Below the pieces are notes generated by a model. The model was not told where the DNA came from and made no database searches. It saw nothing but the letters and a program-made list of their open reading frames with translations. A program made the translations under genes and the position numbers. Shown one piece after another: positions 8,189 to 15,724 of a stretch of DNA of 64,000 nt. Each line of letters starts with the position of its first letter. The stretch's first letter is position 1. Source of the DNA: an uncultured Opitutia bacterium. GTDB taxonomy: Bacteria > Verrucomicrobiota > Verrucomicrobiia > Opitutales > Opitutaceae. The stretch lies in contig CAIOAO010000014.1 of the NCBI GenBank assembly GCA_903855985.1, forward strand, positions 1-64,000, in the 5' to 3' direction.

Positions 8189-8742
8189 ACCCGACCCGCG
8201 AACCGGCCCACATCGAACTGCGCCTGCGCGAGCTGGCGCAGCTGTTCAACTCGATGGATCCTTCCCCCTTCATTGACCGCGACCTCGACCAGGATGCCGA
8301 GGAATTCATCCTCGGCTGGGCGCGGGAGCTTCCCGCCGGCCGGGAATTTGAGCTGGTGGTGCACTTGGCGGTGGCGCCGCCGGCCGACCGCGCGGCCGGC
8401 GCGGAGGATGCGGTGCGGCGTTATTTTGCCAGCCGCGGGGAAATGAAAGGCCGCGATCTGCGCCAGTTGCTGCGCCGGGGCCGGACGAGCCTGCTGGCCG
8501 GCCTGCTGTTCCTGGGTGTCTGCTACCTGCTGGGCCTGGCGATCGGCCGCCTCGACCTGCTGGGGGCCTTCTCCGCGGTGGGGAAGGAGGGCCTGGCCAT
8601 CGTGGGCTGGGTCGCGATGTGGCGTCCCCTGGAAATTTTCCTCTACGACTGGTGGCCGCTCCGGGAGGAGCAGGTGATGTTCCAGCGGCTCGCCCGCATG
8701 AGTGTGCGCCTGGTGCAGCCGCCGGCCCCGGCGACCGCTTGA
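8185..8742 (+). CDS. Conserved hypothetical membrane protein (185 aa)
   Basis: The N-terminal 100 residues are soluble and acidic, with AHIELRLRELAQLFNSMDPSPFIDRD, and are followed by two hydrophobic helices (about 105-123 and 132-148) and a basic C-terminus containing PLEIFLYDWWPL. The pattern is that of a small inner-membrane protein. I recognise the LFNSMDPSPF text as a recurring conserved hypothetical family but not a function. Translationally coupled to the Spx/ArsC gene by ATGA. It lies between that gene and a duplicated copy of that gene's 3' end, so it looks inserted. Confidence 0.8.
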   Translation: MNPTREPAHIELRLRELAQLFNSMDPSPFIDRDLDQDAEEFILGWARELPAGREFELVVHLAVAPPADRAAGAEDAVRRYFASRGEMKGRDLRQLLRRGRTSLLAGLLFLGVCYLLGLAIGRLDLLGAFSAVGKEGLAIVGWVAMWRPLEIFLYDWWPLREEQVMFQRLARMSVRLVQPPAPATA

Positions 8743-8758
8743 AAGGGGCCTTGGGCCC

Positions 8759-8824
8759 GGCGGAAAGGAATCGCTGATCGGCTTTGACGAAACGGACTGG
8801 AGTAGGGCACTGTTGAAGCAATGA
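8759..8824 (+). pseudogene. Remnant: last 21 codons of an Spx/ArsC-like gene
   Basis: In frame, this stretch reads GGKESLIGFDETDWSRALLK, then Q and a stop. It aligns with the end of the intact gene, GAKVALVGFDEAAWTSALLK, then K and a stop. The stop overlaps the next ATG as ATGA, exactly as at the end of the intact gene, and both following genes begin MNP. The sequence therefore looks like a leftover junction of a second Spx/ArsC copy. No further upstream homology is visible. Confidence 0.7.
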
Positions 8825-9078
8825 ACCCATCCGACCCGCTTCGCGACACCGTGCGCTGGCTCAGTGCGCATGCCCGCTTCCCGGCGAGCCGGCTGGAAAC
8901 CAAGGCGGAAACGCTGCTCTGCGTGGCGGCCCTGGCTGCGGCGGAGGAAGCCGCGGCCCTGGCGGGTGCGCGGCATTTGATCAAGTCGCGGGATGGAGCG
9001 AAGGACGCAGCGGCGCGGGATTATGCTTATCGCCGCAGCAAGGTGCATTACGTCTGCGACAACAGCGCCAAGGTCTGA
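8821..9078 (+). CDS. Small hypothetical protein (85 aa)
   Basis: A short, soluble, Ala-rich helical protein beginning MNPSDPLRDTVRWLSAHARF and ending VHYVCDNSAKV. No motif that I recognise. Its ATG overlaps the stop of the Spx/ArsC remnant, suggesting it once followed an intact copy of that gene directly. The coding potential is supported by the coupled start and the codon pattern. Confidence 0.6.
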   Translation: MNPSDPLRDTVRWLSAHARFPASRLETKAETLLCVAALAAAEEAAALAGARHLIKSRDGAKDAAARDYAYRRSKVHYVCDNSAKV

Positions 9079-9143
9079 GCCGCCGGGGCCGGCGGATTTC
9101 TGTAACTTTTTCGGCGTGTTCGGGTTTTTGAGGATACCTTCCC

Positions 9144-10085
9144 ATGAAATTCCCCTCCCTGCTTGTGACGGCCGGCTTGCTGGCCATGACCCCGTTGGCC
9201 GCGCACGCCAAGATCGAGCGCGTCGTTGAAAAGACCTTTGCCGTCCAGCCGGGCGGCGTCCTCAGGATTGAAACCCAGGGCGGCGATGTCCGCGTTTCGA
9301 CCTCGGCCGACGCCACCGTCAAGGTCACGGCCCGCCAGCGCATCCGCGCCAGCAACGACGCGGACGCGGACGAGATCCTCAAGAAGCTCACGCTGGACAT
9401 CGCCCAGTCGCCCGAAGGGGTGTCCGCGTCCGCGAAGTACGAAAAGAAAATGGTGGGTTTCCACTGGGGCTCCTGGCCGCCGGTGCAGGTGGATTTTACC
9501 GTGACGGTGCCGGTGAACTACCACGTCGAGCTCAAGACGTCCGGCGGGGACATCACCGTGGGCAACCTCAACGGGAAGGTTTACGCGCGGACCTCCGGGG
9601 GTGATATCACGCTCGGGAAGATCACGGGCGACATCGACGGTGGCACGTCCGGCGGCAACGTCCGCCTGGAGGAAGGCTCGGCCGAGGTGAAGCTCGGCAC
9701 GTCCGGCGGTGACATCCGCGTGGGCCGGGCGGTCGGCCCGACGGATCTCGGCACCTCGGGCGGCAACATCGACATCAAGTCGGTGGAAAACACGCTGCAC
9801 GCCGCGACGAGTGGCGGCGACGTGAGCGCCGGCATCGCCGGGCCGTTCAAGGGTGACTGCAAGCTTGCGACCTCGGGCGGCCGCGTCCGGGTGACCGTGG
9901 ACCGGGCCGCGGCCTTCGACCTCGACGCCTCCACCAGCGGCGGCGACGTGGACGCCACCGGGCTCACGATCACGATTGAACGCGGCGGCTCCGGCCGGAG
10001 CCGGCTGGCGGGCAAGGTCAACGGCGGCGGCTCCCTGCTGAAGCTCCGCTCCAGCGGCGGCGACATCATCGTCCAGACCCGCTGA
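9144..10085 (+). CDS. Exported DUF4097-type beta-helix protein
   Basis: A signal peptide (MKFPSLLVTAGLLAMTPLAAHA) precedes a 290-residue repetitive protein. From about residue 130 nine copies of a [TS]SGG[DNR] motif recur every 15-25 residues, each followed by a short alternating strand such as ITVGNL or IRVGRA. This is the DUF4097/DUF2807 'putative adhesin' beta-solenoid. The first 130 residues hold an atypical, longer segment (VGFHWGSWPPVQVDFTVTVP). The family is often found with anti-sigma or membrane-stress genes; here it stands alone, 65 bp after the small hypothetical gene. Likely periplasmic or surface-associated. Confidence 0.88.
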   Translation: MKFPSLLVTAGLLAMTPLAAHAKIERVVEKTFAVQPGGVLRIETQGGDVRVSTSADATVKVTARQRIRASNDADADEILKKLTLDIAQSPEGVSASAKYEKKMVGFHWGSWPPVQVDFTVTVPVNYHVELKTSGGDITVGNLNGKVYARTSGGDITLGKITGDIDGGTSGGNVRLEEGSAEVKLGTSGGDIRVGRAVGPTDLGTSGGNIDIKSVENTLHAATSGGDVSAGIAGPFKGDCKLATSGGRVRVTVDRAAAFDLDASTSGGDVDATGLTITIERGGSGRSRLAGKVNGGGSLLKLRSSGGDIIVQTR

Positions 10086-10111
10086 ACGTCCCCATCCGGC
10101 CGCGCCGAACC

Positions 10112-11326
10112 TCAGGCGCGCGGCCGGTAAAACACCCGTTCGACGCCGTAGTAGGTCAGCAGCGTCAGGGCCGCGGTGGCGGTAAACGTGACGGCCAGCT
10201 GCACCAGGTAGTCCCGGTTGCCGGTGAAACTCAGCAGCCCCCACGTGGCCAGCATGATGGCCGGCGTGTGCATGGCATAGAGGCTGTAACTGATCCGGCC
10301 CGAGTAGCGCAGCGCCACCACGACGGGACGGGACTGGGCGGCCGAGTGCAGGGCCTCGCGGCGCAGGGCCCAGAGGAGACCGAAGGTGCAGACCAGCGCC
10401 CACGCGGCCTGCTTAAACAGGGTGATGCCGTAAAAGTGTGGCGCCGCCTTGAGGGCGAGATATGCCAGCCACGCGGCCAGCAACCAGTGGCCGCGGACGA
10501 CCGTGTGCCGGTTGACATAGAGATGGGCGGCGAGGGCGCCCGCATACCAGAACAAGCCGAACATCAGGACGCTGTTGAACACCCAGTAGGGCGTGACGTA
10601 CTGCAGCAGCCAGACGGCGACCAGCTGGAGAAAGACAAAACCCAGGCCGAGTCCGAGCCAGCGCCCGCGGGCGGCCTGGGCGTAGACCAGGGGATAAAGG
10701 GCATACATCAGGAGCTCCACGGCGACGGTGATCAGCGGATAGTTTCCCGCGAAGATTTCATGCGGATAGAGTCCCGCCAGCGCGGCGAACCGCACGGCGA
10801 TCTCGCCCGGCGAGCCCGCGGCATGGGTGGACAACAGCAGGTCGCCGCTGGGCCGGTGGGTTTCGGCGAGGATAAAAATCAGGCCGAAGACACAAGCGGT
10901 CCAAAATACGGGCATGATGCGCAGGAACCGGCGGGTGAAATAGTCCTTCCAGCCGGGCTGGGGGAGGCCGGCGCGGGCGCGCTGGGCGAAGGGGTAGTGA
11001 ATGCAAAACCCGCTCAGTACGAAGAAACCGATGACGGCGGGATGATGCCCGCCGGTGGGCCAGGTGAGGGTCGTGAAAAGATCATAGGCCTTTTCTCCGA
11101 CCAGCCGCACCCCGTGCTCGAATCCGGCCTGCGGCGCAAAGTCCGACCAGAGGTGCCAGTGGCAGAGAAAGACCGCCATCGCACAACCGCCGCGCATCAC
11201 ATCGAGCGACCAGAGCCGCGAGGGCGGCACGGCGGGGGAGGAAGGGGGAGAGTCCACTGGGGGCAGGCTCCGGGCGACGCGGAAAGGTCGCAAGCGATTT
11301 TGCCCCGGCCACATCACACTGGCCAT
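10112..11326 (-). CDS. Acyltransferase 3 family membrane protein
   Basis: A 404-residue multi-pass protein of the Acyltransferase_3 (OafA/NodX) family. The N-terminal motif RLWSLDVMRGGCAMAVFLCHWHLW carries the conserved R and catalytic H, and GFFVLSGFCIHYPFAQR is the family's second motif. About ten hydrophobic segments follow, ending GVERVFYRP. Such enzymes O-acylate exported polysaccharides or lipids. The ATG at 11326 gives about 35 residues before the first motif; a shorter start is possible. The gene ends within a GC-rich inverted repeat shared with the convergent DUF4097 gene's 3' flank. Confidence 0.85.
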   Translation of the reverse strand: MASVMWPGQNRLRPFRVARSLPPVDSPPSSPAVPPSRLWSLDVMRGGCAMAVFLCHWHLWSDFAPQAGFEHGVRLVGEKAYDLFTTLTWPTGGHHPAVIGFFVLSGFCIHYPFAQRARAGLPQPGWKDYFTRRFLRIMPVFWTACVFGLIFILAETHRPSGDLLLSTHAAGSPGEIAVRFAALAGLYPHEIFAGNYPLITVAVELLMYALYPLVYAQAARGRWLGLGLGFVFLQLVAVWLLQYVTPYWVFNSVLMFGLFWYAGALAAHLYVNRHTVVRGHWLLAAWLAYLALKAAPHFYGITLFKQAAWALVCTFGLLWALRREALHSAAQSRPVVVALRYSGRISYSLYAMHTPAIMLATWGLLSFTGNRDYLVQLAVTFTATAALTLLTYYGVERVFYRPRA

Positions 11327-11355
11327 CGCGGGGCCGCGCGGTTTGGAATGACGCC

Positions 11356-12852
11356 ATGTCGACCGAAACCACCTATGCGGAGCTTACCCGCTGGATCCAA
11401 CGCGTGCATGCCCTCGGGACCGTGGGCGAATTACTCGGCTGGGACGAGCAGGTGAACCTGCCGCCCGGTGCCGCCGAGCAGCGCGCCGGCCAGCAGGCGG
11501 CGCTGGCCGAGGCGGCGCATGCGGCGGCGAGCGATCCGCGGCTCGGCGGCTGGCTGACCCAGCTGGAGGCGGCGGCCGGATTGACCGCGGACCAGCGCGC
11601 GGTGGTGAAGAATGCGCGCAAGGACTACGACCGCGCGACGAAGCTGCCGGCGGAGTTTGTCCGCGAGAAGGCGACGCAGGACAGCCGGGGCTACCATGCC
11701 TGGGCGAAGGCGCGGGCGGCGGATGATTTTGCCGGCTATGCGCCGGTGCTGGCGAAGAACCTGGAGCTGGTGAAGCGCGAGGCGGGCCATCTCGGCTGGG
11801 CCGGGCGCGAGTACGACTACATGATCGACAAGCATGACCCCGGCATGACGGCGGAGGTCATCGGGCGGCTCTTTGGCGAACTCAAGCGCGAGCTTGTGCC
11901 GCTCGTGCGGGAAATCGCCGCGTCGAAGGTGAAGCCGCGGGCGGATGCGCTGCGGGGCTTTTCCACCGAGGGACAGCAGGTGTTTTTGCGCGAAGTGACG
12001 GAACGGCTGGGCTTCGACTACAACCGCGGCCGGATTGACGTGTCACTGCATCCCTTCTGCTCGGGCACCGGCTCCGACGTGCGGATGACGACGCGGTTCA
12101 AGGAACACGAGCCGCTGGACTCGCTCTTCAGCTCGATCCACGAGACGGGTCACGGCCTGTACGAGCAGGGCCTGCCGGCGGACCAGCTGGGTACGGCGCT
12201 CGGCATCCATGCGGGCATGGCGGTGCACGAGTCGCAGAGCCGGCTCTGGGAAAACCAGGTCGCGCGCAGCCGCGGCTTCTGGCAATGCTTCGAGCCGCGC
12301 CTGCGGGCGGTGTTTCCCGCGCAGACGGCGGGGGTTTCGACGGATGAACTGTACCTCGCGATCAACGCGGTGTCGCCGACGCTGATCCGGGTGGATGCCG
12401 ACGAGGTGACCTACAACCTGCACATCATCCTGCGCTTCGAGCTCGAGAAAAAGCTCTTCACCGGCGAACTCGCCGTGGCCGACCTGCCCGGGGCGTGGCG
12501 CACCGCGGCGGCGGAGCTGCTGGGGCTCACCCCGCCGAACGACCGCGAGGGCGTGCTGCAGGACGTGCACTGGAGCGGCGGTGCCTTTGGCTATTTCCCG
12601 AGTTACTGCCTCGGCAACATGCTGGCGGCACAGCTGTGGTACCGGGCGCTCGCGCTGCGGCCCCAGCTGGAGGAGGACTTTGCGCGCGGGGATTTCACCT
12701 GGCTGCTCGGCTGGTTGCGGGAGAACATCCACAGCCAGGGCCGGCGCTATGACGCGCTCGAGCTGGCCCGGCGCGTGACGGGCGAGGAACTCTCGCCGCG
12801 GTCCCTCCTGCGCTATTTGCGCGAACGCTACGGCGCGTTATACCTGCGGTGA
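11356..12852 (+). CDS. Carboxypeptidase Taq, metallopeptidase family M32
   Basis: A 498-residue cytoplasmic enzyme, full length for M32. The zinc motif H262-E-T-G-H266 appears in SSIHETGHGLYEQGLP, preceded by the DVRMTTRF block and followed by AVHESQSRLWENQVARS, which contains the third ligand Glu. The ending GYFPSYCLGNMLAAQ and ENIHSQGRRYDALELA are family hallmarks. It removes C-terminal residues from peptides with broad specificity. It is followed after 3 bp by the TatD gene, so the two are probably cotranscribed. Confidence 0.95.
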   Translation: MSTETTYAELTRWIQRVHALGTVGELLGWDEQVNLPPGAAEQRAGQQAALAEAAHAAASDPRLGGWLTQLEAAAGLTADQRAVVKNARKDYDRATKLPAEFVREKATQDSRGYHAWAKARAADDFAGYAPVLAKNLELVKREAGHLGWAGREYDYMIDKHDPGMTAEVIGRLFGELKRELVPLVREIAASKVKPRADALRGFSTEGQQVFLREVTERLGFDYNRGRIDVSLHPFCSGTGSDVRMTTRFKEHEPLDSLFSSIHETGHGLYEQGLPADQLGTALGIHAGMAVHESQSRLWENQVARSRGFWQCFEPRLRAVFPAQTAGVSTDELYLAINAVSPTLIRVDADEVTYNLHIILRFELEKKLFTGELAVADLPGAWRTAAAELLGLTPPNDREGVLQDVHWSGGAFGYFPSYCLGNMLAAQLWYRALALRPQLEEDFARGDFTWLLGWLRENIHSQGRRYDALELARRVTGEELSPRSLLRYLRERYGALYLR

Positions 12853-12855
12853 GCC

Positions 12856-13653
12856 ATGGGACTCATCGACACGCACACGCACCTCGACGGTTTTGACCGC
12901 GCCGGCACGCTGCCCGCGGTCCTGACGCGGGCCCGCGCGGCGGGAGTCGAGGCGATGATCGCCATCGGCACGGCGCCCGATGACTGGACGCTGAACCAGG
13001 GTTATGCCCGGGCGCATCCGGGCTTTGTCCATTACACGGTCGGACTGCACCCCTGCGAGGTCACCGCGGAATGGGAAAGTGCGCAGGCGCAGGTGGCGGG
13101 GTTTTGGTCGGGAGAGAACAAACCCGTCGCACTGGGCGAGATCGGGCTCGACCGGTTTCACCTGCCGAAGGAGCCGGCGGAGGCGGAGGCTGTTTTTGCG
13201 CGGCAGCGCGCGGCGTTTGCCGCGGGGCTGAAGCTGGCGAAGCAGCTCGGCGGCCCGGTCGTGATCCATTCGCGCGGCGCGTTTGAGGAATGCGTGGCGA
13301 TGATCGACGCGAGCGGCGTGGACTGGAACAAGATCGTTTTTCACTGCTTCGTCGAGGGCGAGGCCGAGCTGGCGGTGCTCCGGGAACGGGGCGGCTATGC
13401 CTCGTTCACGGGCATCCTGACCTACAAGAACGCGCCGAATGTCCGCGCCGCGGCGAAGGCGCAGGGGCTGGCGCGGCTGATGATCGAGACGGATGCGCCG
13501 TATCTCACGCCGATGCCGCACCGCGGCAAACCGAACGAGCCGGCGTTTGTCCGGCACACGGCGGAATTCGCGGCGAAGGAAGTCTTCGGCGTGGGTTACG
13601 ACGAGCTGGCGGCAGTCACGACCGCGAACGCGCGGACGTTCTTCGGATTGTAA
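12856..13653 (+). CDS. TatD family metal-dependent hydrolase
   Basis: A 265-residue amidohydrolase-fold protein beginning MGLIDTHTHLDGF, the paired metal-binding histidines of TatD. ALGEIGLDRFH near 95 supplies the Glu, VVIHSRGAFEE near 137 the third His, HCFVEG the fourth, and IETDAPYLTPMPHRGKPNEP the final Asp and the family's signature. TatD enzymes are Mg2+-dependent 3'-5' exonucleases or D-amino-acid deacylases in various reports. The ATG lies 3 bp after the M32 stop. Confidence 0.93.
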   Translation: MGLIDTHTHLDGFDRAGTLPAVLTRARAAGVEAMIAIGTAPDDWTLNQGYARAHPGFVHYTVGLHPCEVTAEWESAQAQVAGFWSGENKPVALGEIGLDRFHLPKEPAEAEAVFARQRAAFAAGLKLAKQLGGPVVIHSRGAFEECVAMIDASGVDWNKIVFHCFVEGEAELAVLRERGGYASFTGILTYKNAPNVRAAAKAQGLARLMIETDAPYLTPMPHRGKPNEPAFVRHTAEFAAKEVFGVGYDELAAVTTANARTFFGL

Positions 13654-13727
13654 CCACGAAACACACGAAACGTCGGAAACACGCTAATCCGATCCGATTT
13701 TCGTGGGTTTCGTGTTTTTCGTGGTGA
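13654..13727. repeat. Palindromic intergenic repeat, CACGAAA family (copy 1)
   Basis: The 78-bp spacer between convergent tatD and HPr genes is an imperfect palindrome: CCACGAAACACACGAAAC on the left and, on the right, the complement-like TTTCGTGTTTTTCGTGG. Within each arm the 8-9-mer ACACGAAA recurs. A second copy of this family is at 24478-24645. It may double as a bidirectional terminator, but has no clean T-run. Confidence 0.7.
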
Positions 13728-13731
13728 CCAC

Positions 13732-14031
13732 TCAGGCCTCGTCGAACTTGCGGGCGAAGAGCTGCTCGAGTTCCTCGAGCATCTGCGGGGCGTCGTCGCC
13801 GGTGGCGAGAAACTTGACCTTCGAGCCCTTGCCGGCGGCGAGCATCATGAGGCCCATGATGCTCTTGCCGTTCACCTGCTCCTCATCCTTCTCCACAAAT
13901 ACGTCCGCTTTGAACTTGTTGGTAATGCGCACGATCATGGCGGCGGGACGGGCGTGAATGCCCATCTTGTTCTGTACCAGAAGCTCCTTGGTGAGCTGCG
14001 GCTGGGCAGAGGGTGCGTCGCTTTTGTTCAT
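13732..14031 (-). CDS. HPr family phosphocarrier protein
   Basis: A 99-residue HPr with a 13-residue N-terminal extension. The phospho-acceptor His26 is in MGIHARPAA, and Ser57, 31 residues later as in Bacillus His15/Ser46, is in NGKSIMGLMMLAAGKG. Both residues suggest control by an HPr kinase. No PTS enzyme I or permease is in the window, so a regulatory role (as in many Verrucomicrobiota and Chlamydiota with incomplete PTS) is as likely as sugar transport. Divergent from kdsB. Confidence 0.93.
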   Translation of the reverse strand: MNKSDAPSAQPQLTKELLVQNKMGIHARPAAMIVRITNKFKADVFVEKDEEQVNGKSIMGLMMLAAGKGSKVKFLATGDDAPQMLEELEQLFARKFDEA

Positions 14032-14112
14032 GAGAGTACTGGGAGAGCCGGCCTAAATCCGGGATGAGACCCCGGCTTGCAACCTAAAAACCAGTTGGCA
14101 TCGTGGCGAATG

Positions 14113-14859
14113 ATGACCGCAACTGCAATCATCGTGCCATGCCGGTTGGAATCCAGCCGCTTCCCCCGCAAGCTCTTACACAAGATCAAGGGCCGGCCAC
14201 TCTTGCTGTGGGTGGCGGAGCGCATTGCACAGCAGGCACCCGAGTTTCCGCTGTATTTCGCGGTGGATCATGAACTTTTGCGCGATTGCGTCGCCGGGCA
14301 GGGATTTAAGGCGATTATGACCGACCCGGCGCACCAAAGCGGCACGGATCGCATCGCGGAGGCCAACCGGACGCTCCGCGCCCGGCGGGTGATCAATGTC
14401 CAGGCGGACGAGCCGCTGGTCACGGGCGGGCAGATCCGGGCGCTGGCGGGGTTGCTGGAGGGCGGGGCGCCGATGGCGACCCTGGCGACGGCGTTTCAGC
14501 GCGCGGCGGACTTTACCAACCCGAACCAGGTGAAGGTGGTGATGCGGCAGGACGGCCGGGCGCTGTATTTTTCCCGGGCCATCATCCCGTTCCCGCGCGA
14601 GCGGGGCACCGCGGTGGACGACGCCTGGGTGAAGGCGAACCCGTGTTTCAAGCACCTCGGCCTGTATGCGTACCAGGCGGACCTGTTGGAGAAATTCACC
14701 AAGCTCCCGCCGGGTCGCTATGAGCAGGCCGAGAAACTCGAGCAGCTGCGCGCGCTGGAAAACGGCTACGACATCGCGTGCGGTGTGACGGAGGACCCGA
14801 CCATCGGCGTGGACACGCCGGAGGACGCGGTGAAGTTCGAGCAGTGGCTGGGAGTGTAA
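14113..14859 (+). CDS. kdsB: 3-deoxy-manno-octulosonate cytidylyltransferase
   Basis: A 248-residue CMP-Kdo synthetase that activates Kdo with CTP for lipopolysaccharide core synthesis. Motifs: the nucleotide-binding IIVPCRLESSRFPRKLL, SGTDRIAEA, INVQADEPLV, and the C-terminal LEQLRALENGYDIAC and IGVDTPED. Two adjacent ATGs (14110, 14113) are possible; the second gives the standard N-terminus. Its presence marks a Gram-negative outer membrane with Kdo. Confidence 0.94.
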   Translation: MTATAIIVPCRLESSRFPRKLLHKIKGRPLLLWVAERIAQQAPEFPLYFAVDHELLRDCVAGQGFKAIMTDPAHQSGTDRIAEANRTLRARRVINVQADEPLVTGGQIRALAGLLEGGAPMATLATAFQRAADFTNPNQVKVVMRQDGRALYFSRAIIPFPRERGTAVDDAWVKANPCFKHLGLYAYQADLLEKFTKLPPGRYEQAEKLEQLRALENGYDIACGVTEDPTIGVDTPEDAVKFEQWLGV

Positions 14860-14896
14860 CGCGGGGTCACCGGACCTCGCCATTGTCTTGAGAATA

Positions 14897-14968
14897 CCTT
14901 CCCGCGGATTACGCGGATGAACGCGGATTATCCGAATTTATCCGCGTCGATCCGCGATATTCGCGGGA
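14897..14968. repeat. Palindromic intergenic repeat, CCGCGGAT family (copy 1)
   Basis: An imperfect palindrome with CCCGCGGATTACGCGGATG on the left and the matching ATCCGCG.ATATTCGCGGG on the right; the core GCGGAT recurs in several phases. Its reverse complement aligns closely along ~75 bp with the copy at 17870-17946, so the two lie in opposite orientation around the 15007-17827 gene pair. Confidence 0.75.
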
Positions 14969-15006
14969 AAGATTGCTGAGGCTGGGTGGGGTTTGGAGAA
15001 CCCACT

Positions 15007-15594
15007 CTACAGTTTCCGGTGGCTGACGGAAGTTACCCACATCACCTCGCAGGCATGGGCCCCGGAGTCCTCGCGGGTCAGCGAGGATTTCCAGTGGTAG
15101 CCGCCCTCGCCGGAGACCTCGACGAGGTAACCCTCGAGCGTGACGAGTTCGTGGCGTTTCACGGCCAGCAATTCGCTGCGCACATCGTCGGCGGGCAGGC
15201 AGTGCGTGTTGGCGGAATGGGTTACAATCTGGCCGGGGTCGAGCGGCGGCTCGCCGGGGTAACGGTATTCGTACCAGCGGCCCGACTGGCTGATCTTGAG
15301 GTCGTTGATGACGCCGGCGATCGACATCGGGCCCCAGCCGAGCGCGAGGTCCACCGGGGAAAGATCGGCCTCGTGGTCGTTGCGGTAACGCTCCCGGCTG
15401 AGCACCACCGCGGTGACGGAGTAGCGGGCGAGCGGGGTGAGGGTGTAGCCGGCGTGAAGAAACGGCGGCGGGAGGTCCGAGGCGGCCTGGATGGGATCCT
15501 TGGTGGCGGGCATGCCGCGCCAAGCCGCGGCCGGCTCGTGAAAATAAAGCCACCCCGCCACCGCCAGCACCGCGAAGAAAAGGAATTTTTTCAC
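15007..15594 (-). CDS. Hypothetical exported/anchored protein (195 aa)
   Basis: A GTG at 15594 starts a membrane-anchor or signal-peptide segment (VKKFLFFAVLAVAGWLYFH). An ATG at 15630 would add 12 Pro-rich residues and is less likely. The rest is soluble, with LARYSVTAVVLSRERY and SPVDLALGWGPMSIAGVINDLKISQSGRWYEYRY near the middle. I do not recognise a named family, although the latter block recurs in uncharacterised proteins of other bacteria. It ends close to a palindromic repeat and is divergent from the glycosidase-like gene. Confidence 0.75.
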   Translation of the reverse strand: MKKFLFFAVLAVAGWLYFHEPAAAWRGMPATKDPIQAASDLPPPFLHAGYTLTPLARYSVTAVVLSRERYRNDHEADLSPVDLALGWGPMSIAGVINDLKISQSGRWYEYRYPGEPPLDPGQIVTHSANTHCLPADDVRSELLAVKRHELVTLEGYLVEVSGEGGYHWKSSLTREDSGAHACEVMWVTSVSHRKL

Positions 15595-15724
15595 GGGGGA
15601 CGGTGTCGGGGAAAAGCCGGGTCGAGGCAAGCGCCGGGACGCTGGAAAACCGCGACAATTTTCAAGCCGGCCCGGATGCGGACTTGAACCCGCGGGGATT
15701 CGGCCTCCGATTGACGCACCCCGC

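Noticed and set aside
10090-10130. GC-rich hairpin CCGGCCGCGC/GCGCGGCCGG as a terminator
   Set aside because: No T-run on either side and it partly lies within the acyltransferase coding end.
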